Source: Anaeromassilibacillus sp. An172
GTDB taxonomy: Bacteria; Bacillota; Clostridia; Oscillospirales; Acutalibacteraceae
Reading direction: 5' to 3'
DNA length: 64,000 bases
Assembly: GCF_002160515.1 (NCBI RefSeq)
Contig: NZ_NFKS01000008.1
Coordinates: forward strand, 50,035 to 114,034
The notes beneath the pieces were generated by a model. That model had not been told where the DNA came from. It saw only the letters and a program-made list of their open reading frames with translations, and ran no database searches. Positions 53,704 through 63,453 of the stretch are shown here, piece after piece. How positions within the stretch are numbered: position 1 is the first letter of the stretch; each line of letters begins with the position of its first letter. The position numbers and the translations under genes were made by a program.

Positions 53704-54726
53704 ATGAAAGAACAGCTTGAAGCCATAAGACAAAAGGCTTTAAATGAACTTGAAAATGCCGCATCAATTCAGGATATTGAAGCGGTGAGAATTAAATTCC
53801 TGGGCAAAAAAGGCGAGCTTACAGGAATTTTGAAGCAGATGGGTAAGCTTTCCGCCGAGGAAAGACCTGTTGTAGGACAGCTTGCAAATGTTATCAGAAG
53901 CGAGATTGAAGCAAAAATCGAAGAGGACAGCAAATCAATCGCCCAGAAGCTCCAGGCAGAAAAGCTCAAAGCAGAGAAAATCGACGTTACTCTTCCGGGC
54001 AAGGCTAAGGTTTTGGGAAGCAGACACCCACTCACCGTTGTGCTTGACGATATCAAGGATATTTTTATCGGTATGGGATTTGATATCGTTGACGGCCCAG
54101 AGGTTGAAAAGGATTATTACAACTTTGAGGCTCTCAATATTCCAAAAGACCACCCTGCAAGAGATACACAGGATACATTCTATATAAATGAAAATATAGT
54201 TTTGAGAACTCAGACCTCACCGGTTCAGGTTCGTGTTATGGAGAAGCAGCAGCCTCCTATCAGAATTATTTCTCCGGGAAGAGTTTTCAGAAGCGACGCT
54301 GTAGACGCAACACACTCACCTCTCTTCCACCAGATTGAGGGACTTGTGGTTGATAAGGGCGTTTCCTTTGCAGACCTTAAAGGAACTCTTGAAATCTTTA
54401 TAAAGCAGCTTTACGGCGAGGACAGCGTTGTTCGTTTCAGACCTCACCACTTCCCATTTACAGAGCCTTCCGCAGAGGTTGACGTTCAGTGCTTTAACTG
54501 CCACGGCGCAGGCTGCCCTCTTTGTAAGGGCGAAGGCTGGATTGAAATTCTCGGCTGCGGCATGGTTCATCCAAAGGTTTTGGAAACCTGCAACATCGAC
54601 CCGGAGGTTTACTCAGGATTTGCTTTCGGTCTCGGACTTGAAAGAATTGCAATGAGAAGATACAACATAAACGATTTAAGACTGTTCTTTGAAAACGATG
54701 TTCGTTTCCTCAAGCAGTTTGACTGA
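53704..54726 (+). CDS. pheS: Phenylalanyl-tRNA synthetase alpha subunit
   Basis: A 340-residue subunit: N-terminal coiled coil (1-90), then class II catalytic core with motif 2 ([18 protein letters not shown]) and motif 3 ([13 protein letters not shown]). A Cys-rich insertion [17 protein letters not shown] (about 258-274) is found in many bacterial PheS. ATG 53704 follows AAGGAAAGG; TTG 53695 is too close to that site. It is controlled by the T-box upstream. Confidence 0.97.
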   Translation: MKEQLEAIRQKALNELENAASIQDIEAVRIKFLGKKGELTGILKQMGKLSAEERPVVGQLANVIRSEIEAKIEEDSKSIAQKLQAEKLKAEKIDVTLPGKAKVLGSRHPLTVVLDDIKDIFIGMGFDIVDGPEVEKDYYNFEALNIPKDHPARDTQDTFYINENIVLRTQTSPVQVRVMEKQQPPIRIISPGRVFRSDAVDATHSPLFHQIEGLVVDKGVSFADLKGTLEIFIKQLYGEDSVVRFRPHHFPFTEPSAEVDVQCFNCHGAGCPLCKGEGWIEILGCGMVHPKVLETCNIDPEVYSGFAFGLGLERIAMRRYNINDLRLFFENDVRFLKQFD

Positions 54727-54745
54727 TAAAAGGAGGTAGAATTTT

Positions 54746-57124
54746 ATGAATCTGTCAATGAGATGGCTTAAAGAATTTGTAGATATAGAAATGCCTCCGA
54801 GAGAATTTTCCGAGGCAATGACCATGAGCGGTTCTAAGGTTGAGGGCTATGAAATTGAGGCTGAAAACACAAAGAACGTGGTAGTGGGAAAGGTTTTGTC
54901 CATTGAAAAGCACCCGGACGCTGACAAGCTGGTTGTATGCCGGATAGACATCGGCGAGGGCGAGCCTGTTCAGATTGTTACAGGTGCTAAAAACCTTACA
55001 GTAGGCGACTATATCCCTGTTGCTAAGGACAATTCGGTTTTGCCAAACGGCGTAAAGATTAAAAAGGGCAAGCTCAGAGGCGTTCCATCAAACGGTATGC
55101 TCTGCTCACTTTCCGAGCTGGGACTTACAGCCCACGACTTCCCGTATGCAATCGAGGACGGAATTTTTGTTCTCGGCGACGACTGCGACAAAACTCTGGG
55201 CAAGGACATCAGAGAGGCTATAGGTCTTAACGACACAAAGGTTGAGTTTGAAATAACCTCAAACCGTCCTGACTGCTTCAGCGTTATCGGTCTTGCAAGA
55301 GAAGCAGCCGCAACATTTAACAAAGAGCTTAAACTTCACAAACCTGTTGTAAAGGCCGGAAACGGCGACTGCACAGGTATGCTGGATGTTAAAATAGAAA
55401 ACCCGGAGCTTTGCAAAATCTACTCCGCAAGAATAGTTAAAAACGTAAGAGTTAAGCCTTCACCACGCTGGCTCAGAGAGCGTCTGAGAGCAATGGGCGT
55501 TCGTCCTATCAACAACATCGTTGATATTACAAACTATGTAATGCTTGAATACGGCCAGCCTATGCACGCTTTTGACCTTAGATTTATCGACGAGGGCAAA
55601 ATCAGAGTAAGACTTGCCAAAAACGGCGAAAAGATTACAACACTTGACGGCGTTGAGAGAACACTCACCGACAAAAACCTTGTAATCGCCGACGCAAACA
55701 AGCCTGTTGCTATTGCCGGTGTTATGGGCGGCGAGTACTCAGGTATCATGGACGATACAACAACTATCGTATTTGAAAGCGCAACCTTTAAGGGTTCAAG
55801 CGTAAGAATTACCGCAAAGTCCCAGGGTATGAGAACAGACGCTTCCTCAAGATATGAAAAGGGCCTTGACCCTAACGCCTGCCTCCCTGCTCTTGAAAGA
55901 GCCTGCGAGCTTGTAGAGCTTCTTGACGCCGGCGACGTTATGGACGGTATCCTTATGGATAAGCAGTACGAAGAGGGCAACCACACAATCAAGTTCGAGC
56001 CAGAATGGACAAACAAGTTCCTTGCAACAAATCTTTCCCGTGAAGAGATGATAGACATTCTCCACAAGGTTGAATGTAAGGTTGAGGGCGACACAATCAC
56101 CGTTCCCACATTCAGACCTGACCTTGAGTGTAAGGCAGATATCGCCGAGGAAATCGCACGTTTCTACGGATACAATGTAATCGATTCAACAGCAATTTCC
56201 GGCGGCGCACAGGGCAAGTTCACAGAGCGTCAGAAGTTCGACAAGACAATTTCCGCAGCAATGCTTGCTTTGGGCTTCAACGAGATTATGACATATTCTT
56301 TCATAAGCCCGAAATATTACAATAAAATCCTTATGCCGGAAAATCATCCTTTGAGAAATTCCGTTGTAATCTCCAACCCTCTGGGCGAGGATACCTCAAT
56401 TATGAGAACAACCGCTCTCCCAAGCATGATGGAGATACTTTCCAAAAACTACAACAACAGAAATTCAAATGTAGCTCTCTTTGAAATTGCAAGAGAGTAC
56501 ATCCCAACAACTCCTGATGAGCTTCCTATAGAGAAAAACGTACTTGTTGCCGGCGTTTACGGCGACGACGCAGACTTCTTCACATTAAAGGGAGCAGTTG
56601 AGAGAGTTCTTGAAAAGACATGTGTTAAGAACTGGGATATTTATGCTTCTGAAAATGAGTTCGGATATCATCCGGGCAGATGCGCAGTTCTTGAGATAAA
56701 CGGCAAACGCCTTGGCGTTATGGGCGAAATTCACCCGGACGCTGCAAAGAACTATGACATCGACACTAAGGTTTACTGCTTCACCCTTGACGTTGACCTT
56801 ATGTTTGAAAATGCACAGCTTGAAAAGACATTTATTCCGCTTCCAAAATATCCGGCGGTTTCCCGTGACCTTGCTGTTATCTGTGATGAGGATATTCCGG
56901 TTCTCACCCTTGAAAAGGAAATAGCAAAGGCAGCAGGCAAGCTTCTTGAAGAGGTTAAGCTCTTCGACGTTTACCAGGGCAAGCAGATTGAAGCAGGCAA
57001 GAAGAGCGTAGCATTCAACATTGTTATGAGAAGCGCAGAAGCCACCCTCACCGAGGAGCAGATAAACTCTGTAATGAAGAAATCAATCGAAGCCTTAGCC
57101 TCCATAGGCGCAACCCTCCGATGA
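54746..57124 (+). CDS. pheT: Phenylalanyl-tRNA synthetase beta subunit
   Basis: A 792-residue subunit: EMAP-like tRNA-binding domain (about 39-150), B3/B4 editing domain, B5 domains, a catalytic-like core and the C-terminal anticodon-binding FDX-ACB domain (KYPAVSRDLAVICDED to the end). It forms an alpha2-beta2 enzyme with PheS. ATG 54746 follows AAAGGAGG. The stop codon is directly followed by a reversed dispersed repeat. Confidence 0.97.
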   Translation: MNLSMRWLKEFVDIEMPPREFSEAMTMSGSKVEGYEIEAENTKNVVVGKVLSIEKHPDADKLVVCRIDIGEGEPVQIVTGAKNLTVGDYIPVAKDNSVLPNGVKIKKGKLRGVPSNGMLCSLSELGLTAHDFPYAIEDGIFVLGDDCDKTLGKDIREAIGLNDTKVEFEITSNRPDCFSVIGLAREAAATFNKELKLHKPVVKAGNGDCTGMLDVKIENPELCKIYSARIVKNVRVKPSPRWLRERLRAMGVRPINNIVDITNYVMLEYGQPMHAFDLRFIDEGKIRVRLAKNGEKITTLDGVERTLTDKNLVIADANKPVAIAGVMGGEYSGIMDDTTTIVFESATFKGSSVRITAKSQGMRTDASSRYEKGLDPNACLPALERACELVELLDAGDVMDGILMDKQYEEGNHTIKFEPEWTNKFLATNLSREEMIDILHKVECKVEGDTITVPTFRPDLECKADIAEEIARFYGYNVIDSTAISGGAQGKFTERQKFDKTISAAMLALGFNEIMTYSFISPKYYNKILMPENHPLRNSVVISNPLGEDTSIMRTTALPSMMEILSKNYNNRNSNVALFEIAREYIPTTPDELPIEKNVLVAGVYGDDADFFTLKGAVERVLEKTCVKNWDIYASENEFGYHPGRCAVLEINGKRLGVMGEIHPDAAKNYDIDTKVYCFTLDVDLMFENAQLEKTFIPLPKYPAVSRDLAVICDEDIPVLTLEKEIAKAAGKLLEEVKLFDVYQGKQIEAGKKSVAFNIVMRSAEATLTEEQINSVMKKSIEALASIGATLR

Positions 57125-57225
57125 TTTTATATCCGACCTGCAAAGGGTGGTTATAAAAATAAGGTTCTGCACAGGTCGGGCGAGACCTTCTGTTAAGTCT
57201 TTGGAATGGCTCGCTTGTATTTGGG
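57125..57225 (-). repeat. Dispersed palindromic repeat, cluster 9 (reverse)
   Basis: Read on the minus strand: leader AAGCGAGCCATTCCAAAGAC, GGTCTCGCCCG, arms ACCTG/CAGGT, CGGATATAAAA. The right end touches the pheT stop codon. A hairpin (57251-57288) lies on the leader side. In the 325-base gap 57125-57449 an extended -10 (TGGTATTAT, 57397-57405) precedes metF; no SAM riboswitch is seen. Confidence 0.85.
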
Positions 57226-57250
57226 TTGAATTTTAAATAATAGAAACAAC

Positions 57251-57288
57251 AACCGTGGTTCTTTAAATTTTGAACCACGGTTATTTTT
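57251..57288 (+). terminator. Terminator of pheST
   Basis: AACCGTGGTTC and GAACCACGGTT, then ATTTTTAT. The stem is nearly the same as at 35128-35171. Confidence 0.85.
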
Positions 57289-57449
57289 ATATTTAATCAT
57301 AATTATAAAAATATATTTCAGGTTGGTTTGTTAGTTAACATCATCTCTGTAACAGGCGTATTTTTACCATTTAGTGTTGTGTTACCGGTCGTATTGTGGT
57401 ATTATATGAGGTAATAGATTTTAAAATTATGATACAGCAGGTGATGAAT

Positions 57450-58307
57450 ATGAATATAGCAGATAAATTTAATAAGGGAAAGACAGTGCTTTCCTTTGAG
57501 GTTTTCCCTCCGAAAAAAACATCTCCGGTGGAGACTATTTACGGAACACTGGAAAAGCTTGTGGAGCTTAGACCGGACTTTATAAGCGTTACTTACGGAG
57601 CAGGCGGAAGCAATGTGGGACATACCGTTGAAATCGCTTCAAAGCTTATAAACGACCATAAAATAGACGCTTTGGCTCACCTTACCTGTATCAACAGCGA
57701 AAAATCCCATATTGACAGAGTTTTGGAAGAATTTAAGGCTGGAGGAATTGAAAACATTCTGGCTTTGAGAGGCGATATTGTCCCCGATAAAGAGCCTTGC
57801 CACGACTTTAAACACGCTTCCGACCTTTGCAGCTACATAAAGGAAAAGGGTAATTTTTACCTCAGCGGAGCTTGTTATCCGGAAGTTCATGTGGACGCCG
57901 CAGACGAGGTTGAGGACATACTCAACTTAAAGAAAAAGGTTGACGCAGGTGCAGAGCATCTTATAACTCAGCTTTTCTTTGACAATAACGCCTATTACCG
58001 TTTCAGAGAAAGGGCAAGAATCGCCGGAATAAATGTGCCTGTTTCTGCGGGTATTATGCCGGTTGTAAATAAAAAGCAGATAGAGAAAATGGTTTCCCTG
58101 TGCGGAGCAAGTTTTCCGGCTAAGTTTTCAAAAATTATGGCGAAATACGAGAGCAATTCCGAGGCGTTGAGAGACGCAGGAATTGCCTATGCGGTTGAAC
58201 AGATTGTTGACCTTATCGCCAGCGGAGCAGAGGGTATTCATATCTATACAATGAACAACCCGTACATAGCAGAGAAAATCACCTCTGCAATAAAAAATCT
58301 CCTTTGA
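57450..58307 (+). CDS. metF: Methylenetetrahydrofolate reductase
   Basis: A 285-residue FAD-dependent TIM-barrel enzyme. FEVFPPK (N-terminal signature), SVTYGAGGS and LALRGD match MTHFR. It makes methyl-tetrahydrofolate for methionine synthesis. ATG 57450 was chosen for GCAGGTGATG upstream. It heads an operon with the MetH reactivation and catalytic proteins. Confidence 0.95.
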   Translation: MNIADKFNKGKTVLSFEVFPPKKTSPVETIYGTLEKLVELRPDFISVTYGAGGSNVGHTVEIASKLINDHKIDALAHLTCINSEKSHIDRVLEEFKAGGIENILALRGDIVPDKEPCHDFKHASDLCSYIKEKGNFYLSGACYPEVHVDAADEVEDILNLKKKVDAGAEHLITQLFFDNNAYYRFRERARIAGINVPVSAGIMPVVNKKQIEKMVSLCGASFPAKFSKIMAKYESNSEALRDAGIAYAVEQIVDLIASGAEGIHIYTMNNPYIAEKITSAIKNLL

Positions 58308-58321
58308 TTGAGGGGAAACAG

Positions 58322-58966
58322 ATGATAAAGCTTGAAAAACTCAGCAGACAGGAATGTCTGAGATATCTGGGAGGAAAAAATCTTTCAGTAACTCCTCAGA
58401 TAGAAAATATGCTGGATATCTGCGAAAAGAAAATATTTGAAACGGCTTCGGTCAAATATCTGTATAAGGAAATCCCTGTTGACAGTCCTGTGCTTCATCA
58501 CGGAAATGATATTGAGGAACATTTAAAGGGCTGTGAAAAGGCTGTTGTAATGTGCGCAACTCTTGGTGCAGGAATTGACAGGCTTATAAGGGTTTCCCAG
58601 ATAACCGATATGTCGGAAGCGGTGGTTATTGACAGTCTTGCAAGCGTTGCAATAGAACAGGTGTGTAATCAGGTGGATATGATTGTATCTTCGCTGTACC
58701 CGGGAGAGTATCTCACATTCAGATTTTCCTGCGGATACGGGGATTACCCAATAGATTTGCAGGGGGAATTTCTCAGGATTTTAGACGCACCGAGAAAAAT
58801 AGGCCTTTGCACCAATAAAAGCTCTTTGCTTACCCCTACAAAGTCGGTTACGGCGGTTATGGGAATTTCAAAAAATCCTATTGAAAAGAGAAAAAGAGGC
58901 TGCGCCGTTTGCAATATGAGGGAAAACTGTAAATTCAGAAAGGCGGGTTTGCGCTGTGACATTTAA
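58322..58966 (+). CDS. Methionine synthase reactivation-domain protein
   Basis: A 214-residue stand-alone version of the C-terminal activation domain of MetH. FRFSCGYGDYPIDLQ matches the SAM-binding region (RxxxGYP-like), followed by GLCTNKSSLLTPTKSVTAVMG and a Cys-rich end (CAVCNMRENC). It should allow reductive methylation of inactive cobalamin with SAM. ATG 58322 follows GAGGGG. It ends 11 bases inside the metH start. Confidence 0.88.
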   Translation: MIKLEKLSRQECLRYLGGKNLSVTPQIENMLDICEKKIFETASVKYLYKEIPVDSPVLHHGNDIEEHLKGCEKAVVMCATLGAGIDRLIRVSQITDMSEAVVIDSLASVAIEQVCNQVDMIVSSLYPGEYLTFRFSCGYGDYPIDLQGEFLRILDAPRKIGLCTNKSSLLTPTKSVTAVMGISKNPIEKRKRGCAVCNMRENCKFRKAGLRCDI

Positions 58967-61349
58967 AGAATTGCTTGAAACAAAAGAGTTTATAATTCTG
59001 GACGGAGCAATGGGAACAATGCTTCAAAAGTCCGGATTGAAAGTTGGAGAAATTCCGGAGCTTCTGGGAATTTCCCATCCGGAAATTATAACCGGCATAC
59101 ACAAAAGCTATATAGACGCAGGCGCCCACATTATATACGCCAACACCTTCGGCGCAAACAGCTATAAGTTAGAGGGCTGTGGCTACAGCGCAGAAGAGGT
59201 TATAAAGACAGCGGTTGTGAACGCCAAAAAGGCGGCGGAAAACACCGACACTCTGGTGGCTCTTGATATAGGCCCTATCGGTCAGCTTTTGGAGCCGGCC
59301 GGCGGTCTTGCCTTTGAAGAAGCTTACGAGATTTTTAAGGAGCAGATTTTGGCAGGCAGTGATGCGGACTTGATTGTCTTTGAAACAATGACCGACCTTT
59401 ACGAGCTTAAAGCCGCAGTGCTTGCCGCAAAGGAAAATTCAGATAAGCCTATAATCTGCACCATGACATTTGAAAAGGATTTGAGAACCTTTACAGGTTG
59501 TTCCGTTGAGTGTATGGCTATGACATTAAAGGGCCTGGGCGTTGACGCAATGGGACTTAACTGCTCTTTGGGACCTGAGGAGATGTTCCCGATAGCAGAA
59601 CAGCTTTCACAGTTTTCACCATTGCCTATAGTTATCAAGCCGAATGCAGGCTTGCCAGACCCAAACAGCAACACATACGATGTGTCGCCGGAGGAGTTCG
59701 CAGAGAGCATGGCAAAGCTTGTGCCTTTGGGTTTGAGAATCTGCGGAGGCTGCTGCGGAACAACTCCCGAATATATAGAAAAGCTTTGTGAAGCTTTAAA
59801 GGATAAAAAGCATGTGGAAAACACCGTGAGAAAATATCCGGCAGTTTGTAGTGCCACAAAGGCTGTGGACATTGAGGAGCCGAGAATAATCGGTGAGAGA
59901 ATAAACCCTACCGGGAAGAAGTTGTTTAAACAAGCATTGATTGACGGTGATATGGACTACATCTTAAACCAGGCGGTGGCTCAGGTTAAGGGCGGAGCGG
60001 ATATTCTTGACGTAAACGTGGGACTTCCGGAAATCGACGAAAAAGAAATGATGGTTCGTGCCGTTAAGGAGATACAGGCGGTTGTGGACGTGCCTTTGCA
60101 GATAGATACAACAAAGCCGGATGTTTTGGAAGCAGGACTTAGGGTTTATAACGGAAAAGCCATTGTAAACTCAGTAAACGGCGAGGACGAGAGCATAGCT
60201 ACAGTTCTTCCTCTGGTTAAAAAATACGGAGCTTCCGTGGTTGGTCTTACCCTTGACAAAGGCGGAATACCAAAAACCGCAGAGGGAAGATTTGCCATTG
60301 CGGAAAAGATAGTAAAGGCGTCTCAAAGCTACGGTATTTCCCGTGAGGACGTTTATATTGACTGTCTTACTCTCACCGTTTCAGCGGAGCAGGAGGGAGC
60401 CGCAGAGACCCTTAAGGCCTTGAAAATGGTTAAAGAAAAGCTTGGATGCAAGACTGTTTTAGGCGTTTCAAATATCTCATTCGGTCTTCCGGAAAGAGAG
60501 CTTATAAACAGAACATTTCTCACCATGGCTTTGGAAAACGGCCTTGACCTGCCTATTATCAACCCAAATGTGGACAGCATGACAGGAGCGGTGAGAGCCT
60601 ACAAGGTTTTAAAAGCCATTGATAAAAACTCCGTAAAATTTATCGAAAGCTATAATCAGGCTAATGTTGGAGAGAAAAAGCCGCAGCCCACAGCCCAAAA
60701 GGGAACAGGGGACTTGGCGGAAGCAATAGAAAACGGACTTAAATCCGAGTGCGCCGCCATAACAAAGGAGCTTTTAAACACAATGGAGCCTTTGGAAATA
60801 GTAAACCAAAAGCTTATTCCTGCTTTGGACAAGGCGGGCGATTCCTTTGAAAAGGGAAAAACCTTTTTGCCCCAGCTTATCCAGAGCGCAAATGCGGCTC
60901 AGGCTTGCTTTGAGATAATCAAGGAAAAAATAGCATCCTCAAGCAATGCCCCTGTAAGCAAGGGAAAAATAATCCTTGCAACGGTAAAGGGGGATATTCA
61001 CGATATCGGAAAGAATATTGTAAAGGTACTTTTGGACAACTACGGATATACCGTTGTGGACTTGGGCAGAGATGTTGACCCTCAGAAGGTTGTTGACACA
61101 GCTATTGCTCAGAACATTAAAATGATTGGTTTGTCAGCTTTGATGACCACAACCCTTAAAAGCATGGAGGACACAATAAAGCTTGTGAGAAACACTCCAC
61201 AGCTTCAAAATCCCGACGGAACCAGCAAGTGCGTTATTTTTGTAGGCGGAGCGGTGCTCACCAAAGACTACGCCATGAAGATAGGCGCAGACTATTACTG
61301 CAAGGACGCAAAGGAAAGCGTTGATACAGCAAAATTGGTGCTGGGTTAA
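58956..61349 (+). CDS. metH: Cobalamin-dependent methionine synthase (without activation domain)
   Basis: A 797-residue enzyme: homocysteine-binding barrel (1-290, zinc motif ending GGCCGTTPEYI), pterin-binding barrel (about 310-580; GERINPTGKKLF), cobalamin cap (about 595-690) and cobalamin domain with GDIHDIGKNIV (DxHxxG). The activation module is not fused but encoded by the preceding gene, as in many Clostridia. GTG 58956 overlaps that gene's end, so translation is coupled. It regenerates methionine from homocysteine, such as that made by LuxS. Confidence 0.95.
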   Translation: MTFKELLETKEFIILDGAMGTMLQKSGLKVGEIPELLGISHPEIITGIHKSYIDAGAHIIYANTFGANSYKLEGCGYSAEEVIKTAVVNAKKAAENTDTLVALDIGPIGQLLEPAGGLAFEEAYEIFKEQILAGSDADLIVFETMTDLYELKAAVLAAKENSDKPIICTMTFEKDLRTFTGCSVECMAMTLKGLGVDAMGLNCSLGPEEMFPIAEQLSQFSPLPIVIKPNAGLPDPNSNTYDVSPEEFAESMAKLVPLGLRICGGCCGTTPEYIEKLCEALKDKKHVENTVRKYPAVCSATKAVDIEEPRIIGERINPTGKKLFKQALIDGDMDYILNQAVAQVKGGADILDVNVGLPEIDEKEMMVRAVKEIQAVVDVPLQIDTTKPDVLEAGLRVYNGKAIVNSVNGEDESIATVLPLVKKYGASVVGLTLDKGGIPKTAEGRFAIAEKIVKASQSYGISREDVYIDCLTLTVSAEQEGAAETLKALKMVKEKLGCKTVLGVSNISFGLPERELINRTFLTMALENGLDLPIINPNVDSMTGAVRAYKVLKAIDKNSVKFIESYNQANVGEKKPQPTAQKGTGDLAEAIENGLKSECAAITKELLNTMEPLEIVNQKLIPALDKAGDSFEKGKTFLPQLIQSANAAQACFEIIKEKIASSSNAPVSKGKIILATVKGDIHDIGKNIVKVLLDNYGYTVVDLGRDVDPQKVVDTAIAQNIKMIGLSALMTTTLKSMEDTIKLVRNTPQLQNPDGTSKCVIFVGGAVLTKDYAMKIGADYYCKDAKESVDTAKLVLG

Positions 61350-61365
61350 TTTAATAAAAACTTCA

Positions 61366-61404
61366 AAAAGACTTGTTTTCTTGAGAGGAAAACAGGTCTT
61401 TTTT
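61366..61404 (+). terminator. Terminator of the metF-metH operon
   Basis: AAAAGACTTGTTTTC pairs with GAAAACAGGTCTTTT, then TT. Confidence 0.9.
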
Positions 61405-61424
61405 ATTGTAGAGTGGTTATTTTG

Positions 61425-61433
61425 TGGTATAAT
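61425..61433 (+). promoter_or_regulatory. Extended -10 promoter of the RCC1-like genes
   Basis: TGGTATAAT, with a weak -35 (TTGTAG, near 61406). About 48 bases before the start codon. Confidence 0.6.
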
Positions 61434-61481
61434 TGAAAAAAAGGATGAACGGATATTATTTGAATTAGGAGGGAAAAGAAA

Positions 61482-63425
61482 ATGAATAAATGTCCCGTGT
61501 GCGGAAAGGAAAATACAGGCTTTGTTTGCAGTGACTGCGGCTTTGATTTAAGCTGTGATTTTGAGAGATTTCCCACATTATCAACAGTTAAAAGCGGAAG
61601 CTTATCTGTTTCAAAGCTGAAAATTATAAGGAAAGGTAGTTTTAAAAATATAAAGCGCTGTAATGTCTGCGGCGGTCACATCTTTTATTTTGATGAGAAA
61701 AAATATCTTTTTATCTGTACAGCCTGCGGAAAGACATCAAAGCTTCAAATACCCGAAAAGTACGGTGATGAAATAACTCATACATCTGTTATAAATAATA
61801 AACCGAAAAACAGAAAGAAAATAGTTTCCCTTGCGGCGGGGGATTATCACACTGTTGTACTGAAAGAGGACGGAACTGTTGGGGCAATAGGCAACAACTA
61901 CAGCGGACAGTGCAATGTGGGAACATGGAAAAATATTTCGCAGGTTTCCGCCGGAGGCTATCACACTGTAGGACTTAGAAAAGACGGAACCGTTGTTGCT
62001 GTGGGCAACAATTCCAAAGGACAGTGTGAAACAGGGGATTGGATGTCTATAGTTTCCGTTGCGGCGGGCTACGAACATACTGTAGGTCTTAAAAGCGACG
62101 GAACGGTTGTGAGTACAGGTGACGGGAAACAAAGCTTTGTATACGACTGGAAAAATATTAAGGCGATCGCCGCAGGATATGACCACACGGTCGGTCTTAA
62201 AAAAGACGGAACAGTTGTGGCGACCGGAGGAAACTATTTTGACTCTAACGAGCACTGCAATGTGGGTGACTGGAAAGACATAGCTGCCATTGCGGCAGGA
62301 TATAAGTATACAGCCGGTCTTAAAAAAGACGGAACCGTATTGTTTGCGGGGAATAATTATTCCTTTATGAGTACAGTACAGAGCTGGAAGGACATAACCG
62401 CTGTTGTCGGTGGAGATATCGCAATATTCGGACTCAGAAAGGACGGGACAGTGTGGTCAGTAAGAGACAGAGAATGTTGTCTTATTGAAGGCTCGATTTG
62501 GGAAAACATCAGTAAAATTGCGTCGGGAAAATATCATATGGCGGCACTTGACAAAAACGGTACGCTGATATGTACAAAATTAAAAGAAGGCTTACAGAAG
62601 AAAACCGCAGGCTGGAGAAATATCAGGAAGATTTCCGCAGGAGCCGCCGGCATTGCAGGTGTGACATATGACGGCAGTGCTTTATTTGCCGAAAGAAATA
62701 AAAATATTTCCTATGATGTAAGCGGCTGGAAAAGTATACTTGATATTTCGTTAAACTCCCGTCATATTGTGGGACTTAAAAACGACGGAACGGTTGTGGC
62801 AACGGGAGATAATTATAGAGGGCAATGCGATGTTTCAAAATGGAAAAACATTATTGCTGTTTCAGCAGGATGGGAACATACAGCAGGGCTTAATGCGGAC
62901 GGCAGAGCAGTGGCTGTGGGCGAAAATTTTTTTGGAAGCTGTGATATTAGTAAATGGAAAAACATAAAAGGTATTTCGGCAGGAAGTGACTTTACAATAG
63001 GAGTAAAAAACGATGGAAAACTTGTTTCCGCCGGAGCATACGGCAGCGGCCAGCGGAACGTGGATTGTTGGGAAAATATAGTGTCTGCGGCGGCAGGATT
63101 TTATCACACAGTAGGTTTAAAAAGCGACGGAACGGTTGTGGCTGCAGGCGATAATTCCAGCGGTCAGTGCGATGTGGGCGGATGGGATAATATAATGTCC
63201 GTTTCGGCAAGTATGGATAACACAGTGGGACTTAGAAAAGACGGTACGGTTGTTGCGGCAGGGGATAACAGACACGGTCAGTGCGATGTAAAGGACTGGA
63301 AAAATATCGTGGCTGTTGCCTCTGGATTCGGCTTTACGGCAGGACTTAAAAGTGACGGAACAGTGGTTACAACAAAGGATATAGATTACGGACAGTGCGA
63401 CGCTGAGAAGCTTATGGCGGACTAA
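61482..63425 (+). CDS. Zinc-ribbon protein with 14 RCC1-like repeats
   Basis: A 647-residue cytoplasmic protein with no signal peptide. Two N-terminal zinc ribbons: CPVCGK/CSDCG (residues 4-19) and CNVCGG/CTACGK (about 65-87). From about 110 to the end come 14 repeats of about 38 residues with the pattern W-x-N/D-I-x-x-(V/I)-(A/S)-AG-x-x-HT-x-GL-KxDGTVV-x-GDN-x-x-GQC. Repeats 5-8 are the most divergent. Fourteen would make two seven-bladed propellers. Function unknown; RCC1-like propellers bind proteins or nucleic acids. ATG 61482 follows AGGAGGG. A second copy of the gene begins 28 bases later. Confidence 0.85.
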   Translation: MNKCPVCGKENTGFVCSDCGFDLSCDFERFPTLSTVKSGSLSVSKLKIIRKGSFKNIKRCNVCGGHIFYFDEKKYLFICTACGKTSKLQIPEKYGDEITHTSVINNKPKNRKKIVSLAAGDYHTVVLKEDGTVGAIGNNYSGQCNVGTWKNISQVSAGGYHTVGLRKDGTVVAVGNNSKGQCETGDWMSIVSVAAGYEHTVGLKSDGTVVSTGDGKQSFVYDWKNIKAIAAGYDHTVGLKKDGTVVATGGNYFDSNEHCNVGDWKDIAAIAAGYKYTAGLKKDGTVLFAGNNYSFMSTVQSWKDITAVVGGDIAIFGLRKDGTVWSVRDRECCLIEGSIWENISKIASGKYHMAALDKNGTLICTKLKEGLQKKTAGWRNIRKISAGAAGIAGVTYDGSALFAERNKNISYDVSGWKSILDISLNSRHIVGLKNDGTVVATGDNYRGQCDVSKWKNIIAVSAGWEHTAGLNADGRAVAVGENFFGSCDISKWKNIKGISAGSDFTIGVKNDGKLVSAGAYGSGQRNVDCWENIVSAAAGFYHTVGLKSDGTVVAAGDNSSGQCDVGGWDNIMSVSASMDNTVGLRKDGTVVAAGDNRHGQCDVKDWKNIVAVASGFGFTAGLKSDGTVVTTKDIDYGQCDAEKLMAD

Positions 63426-63453
63426 ATATAAAAAATTTGATGGAGGGATTTTT

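Noticed and set aside
57125..57449. SAM or cobalamin riboswitch before metF-metH
   Set aside because: The gap holds the dispersed repeat, a terminator and a promoter; no S-box or B12-box core sequence was found.
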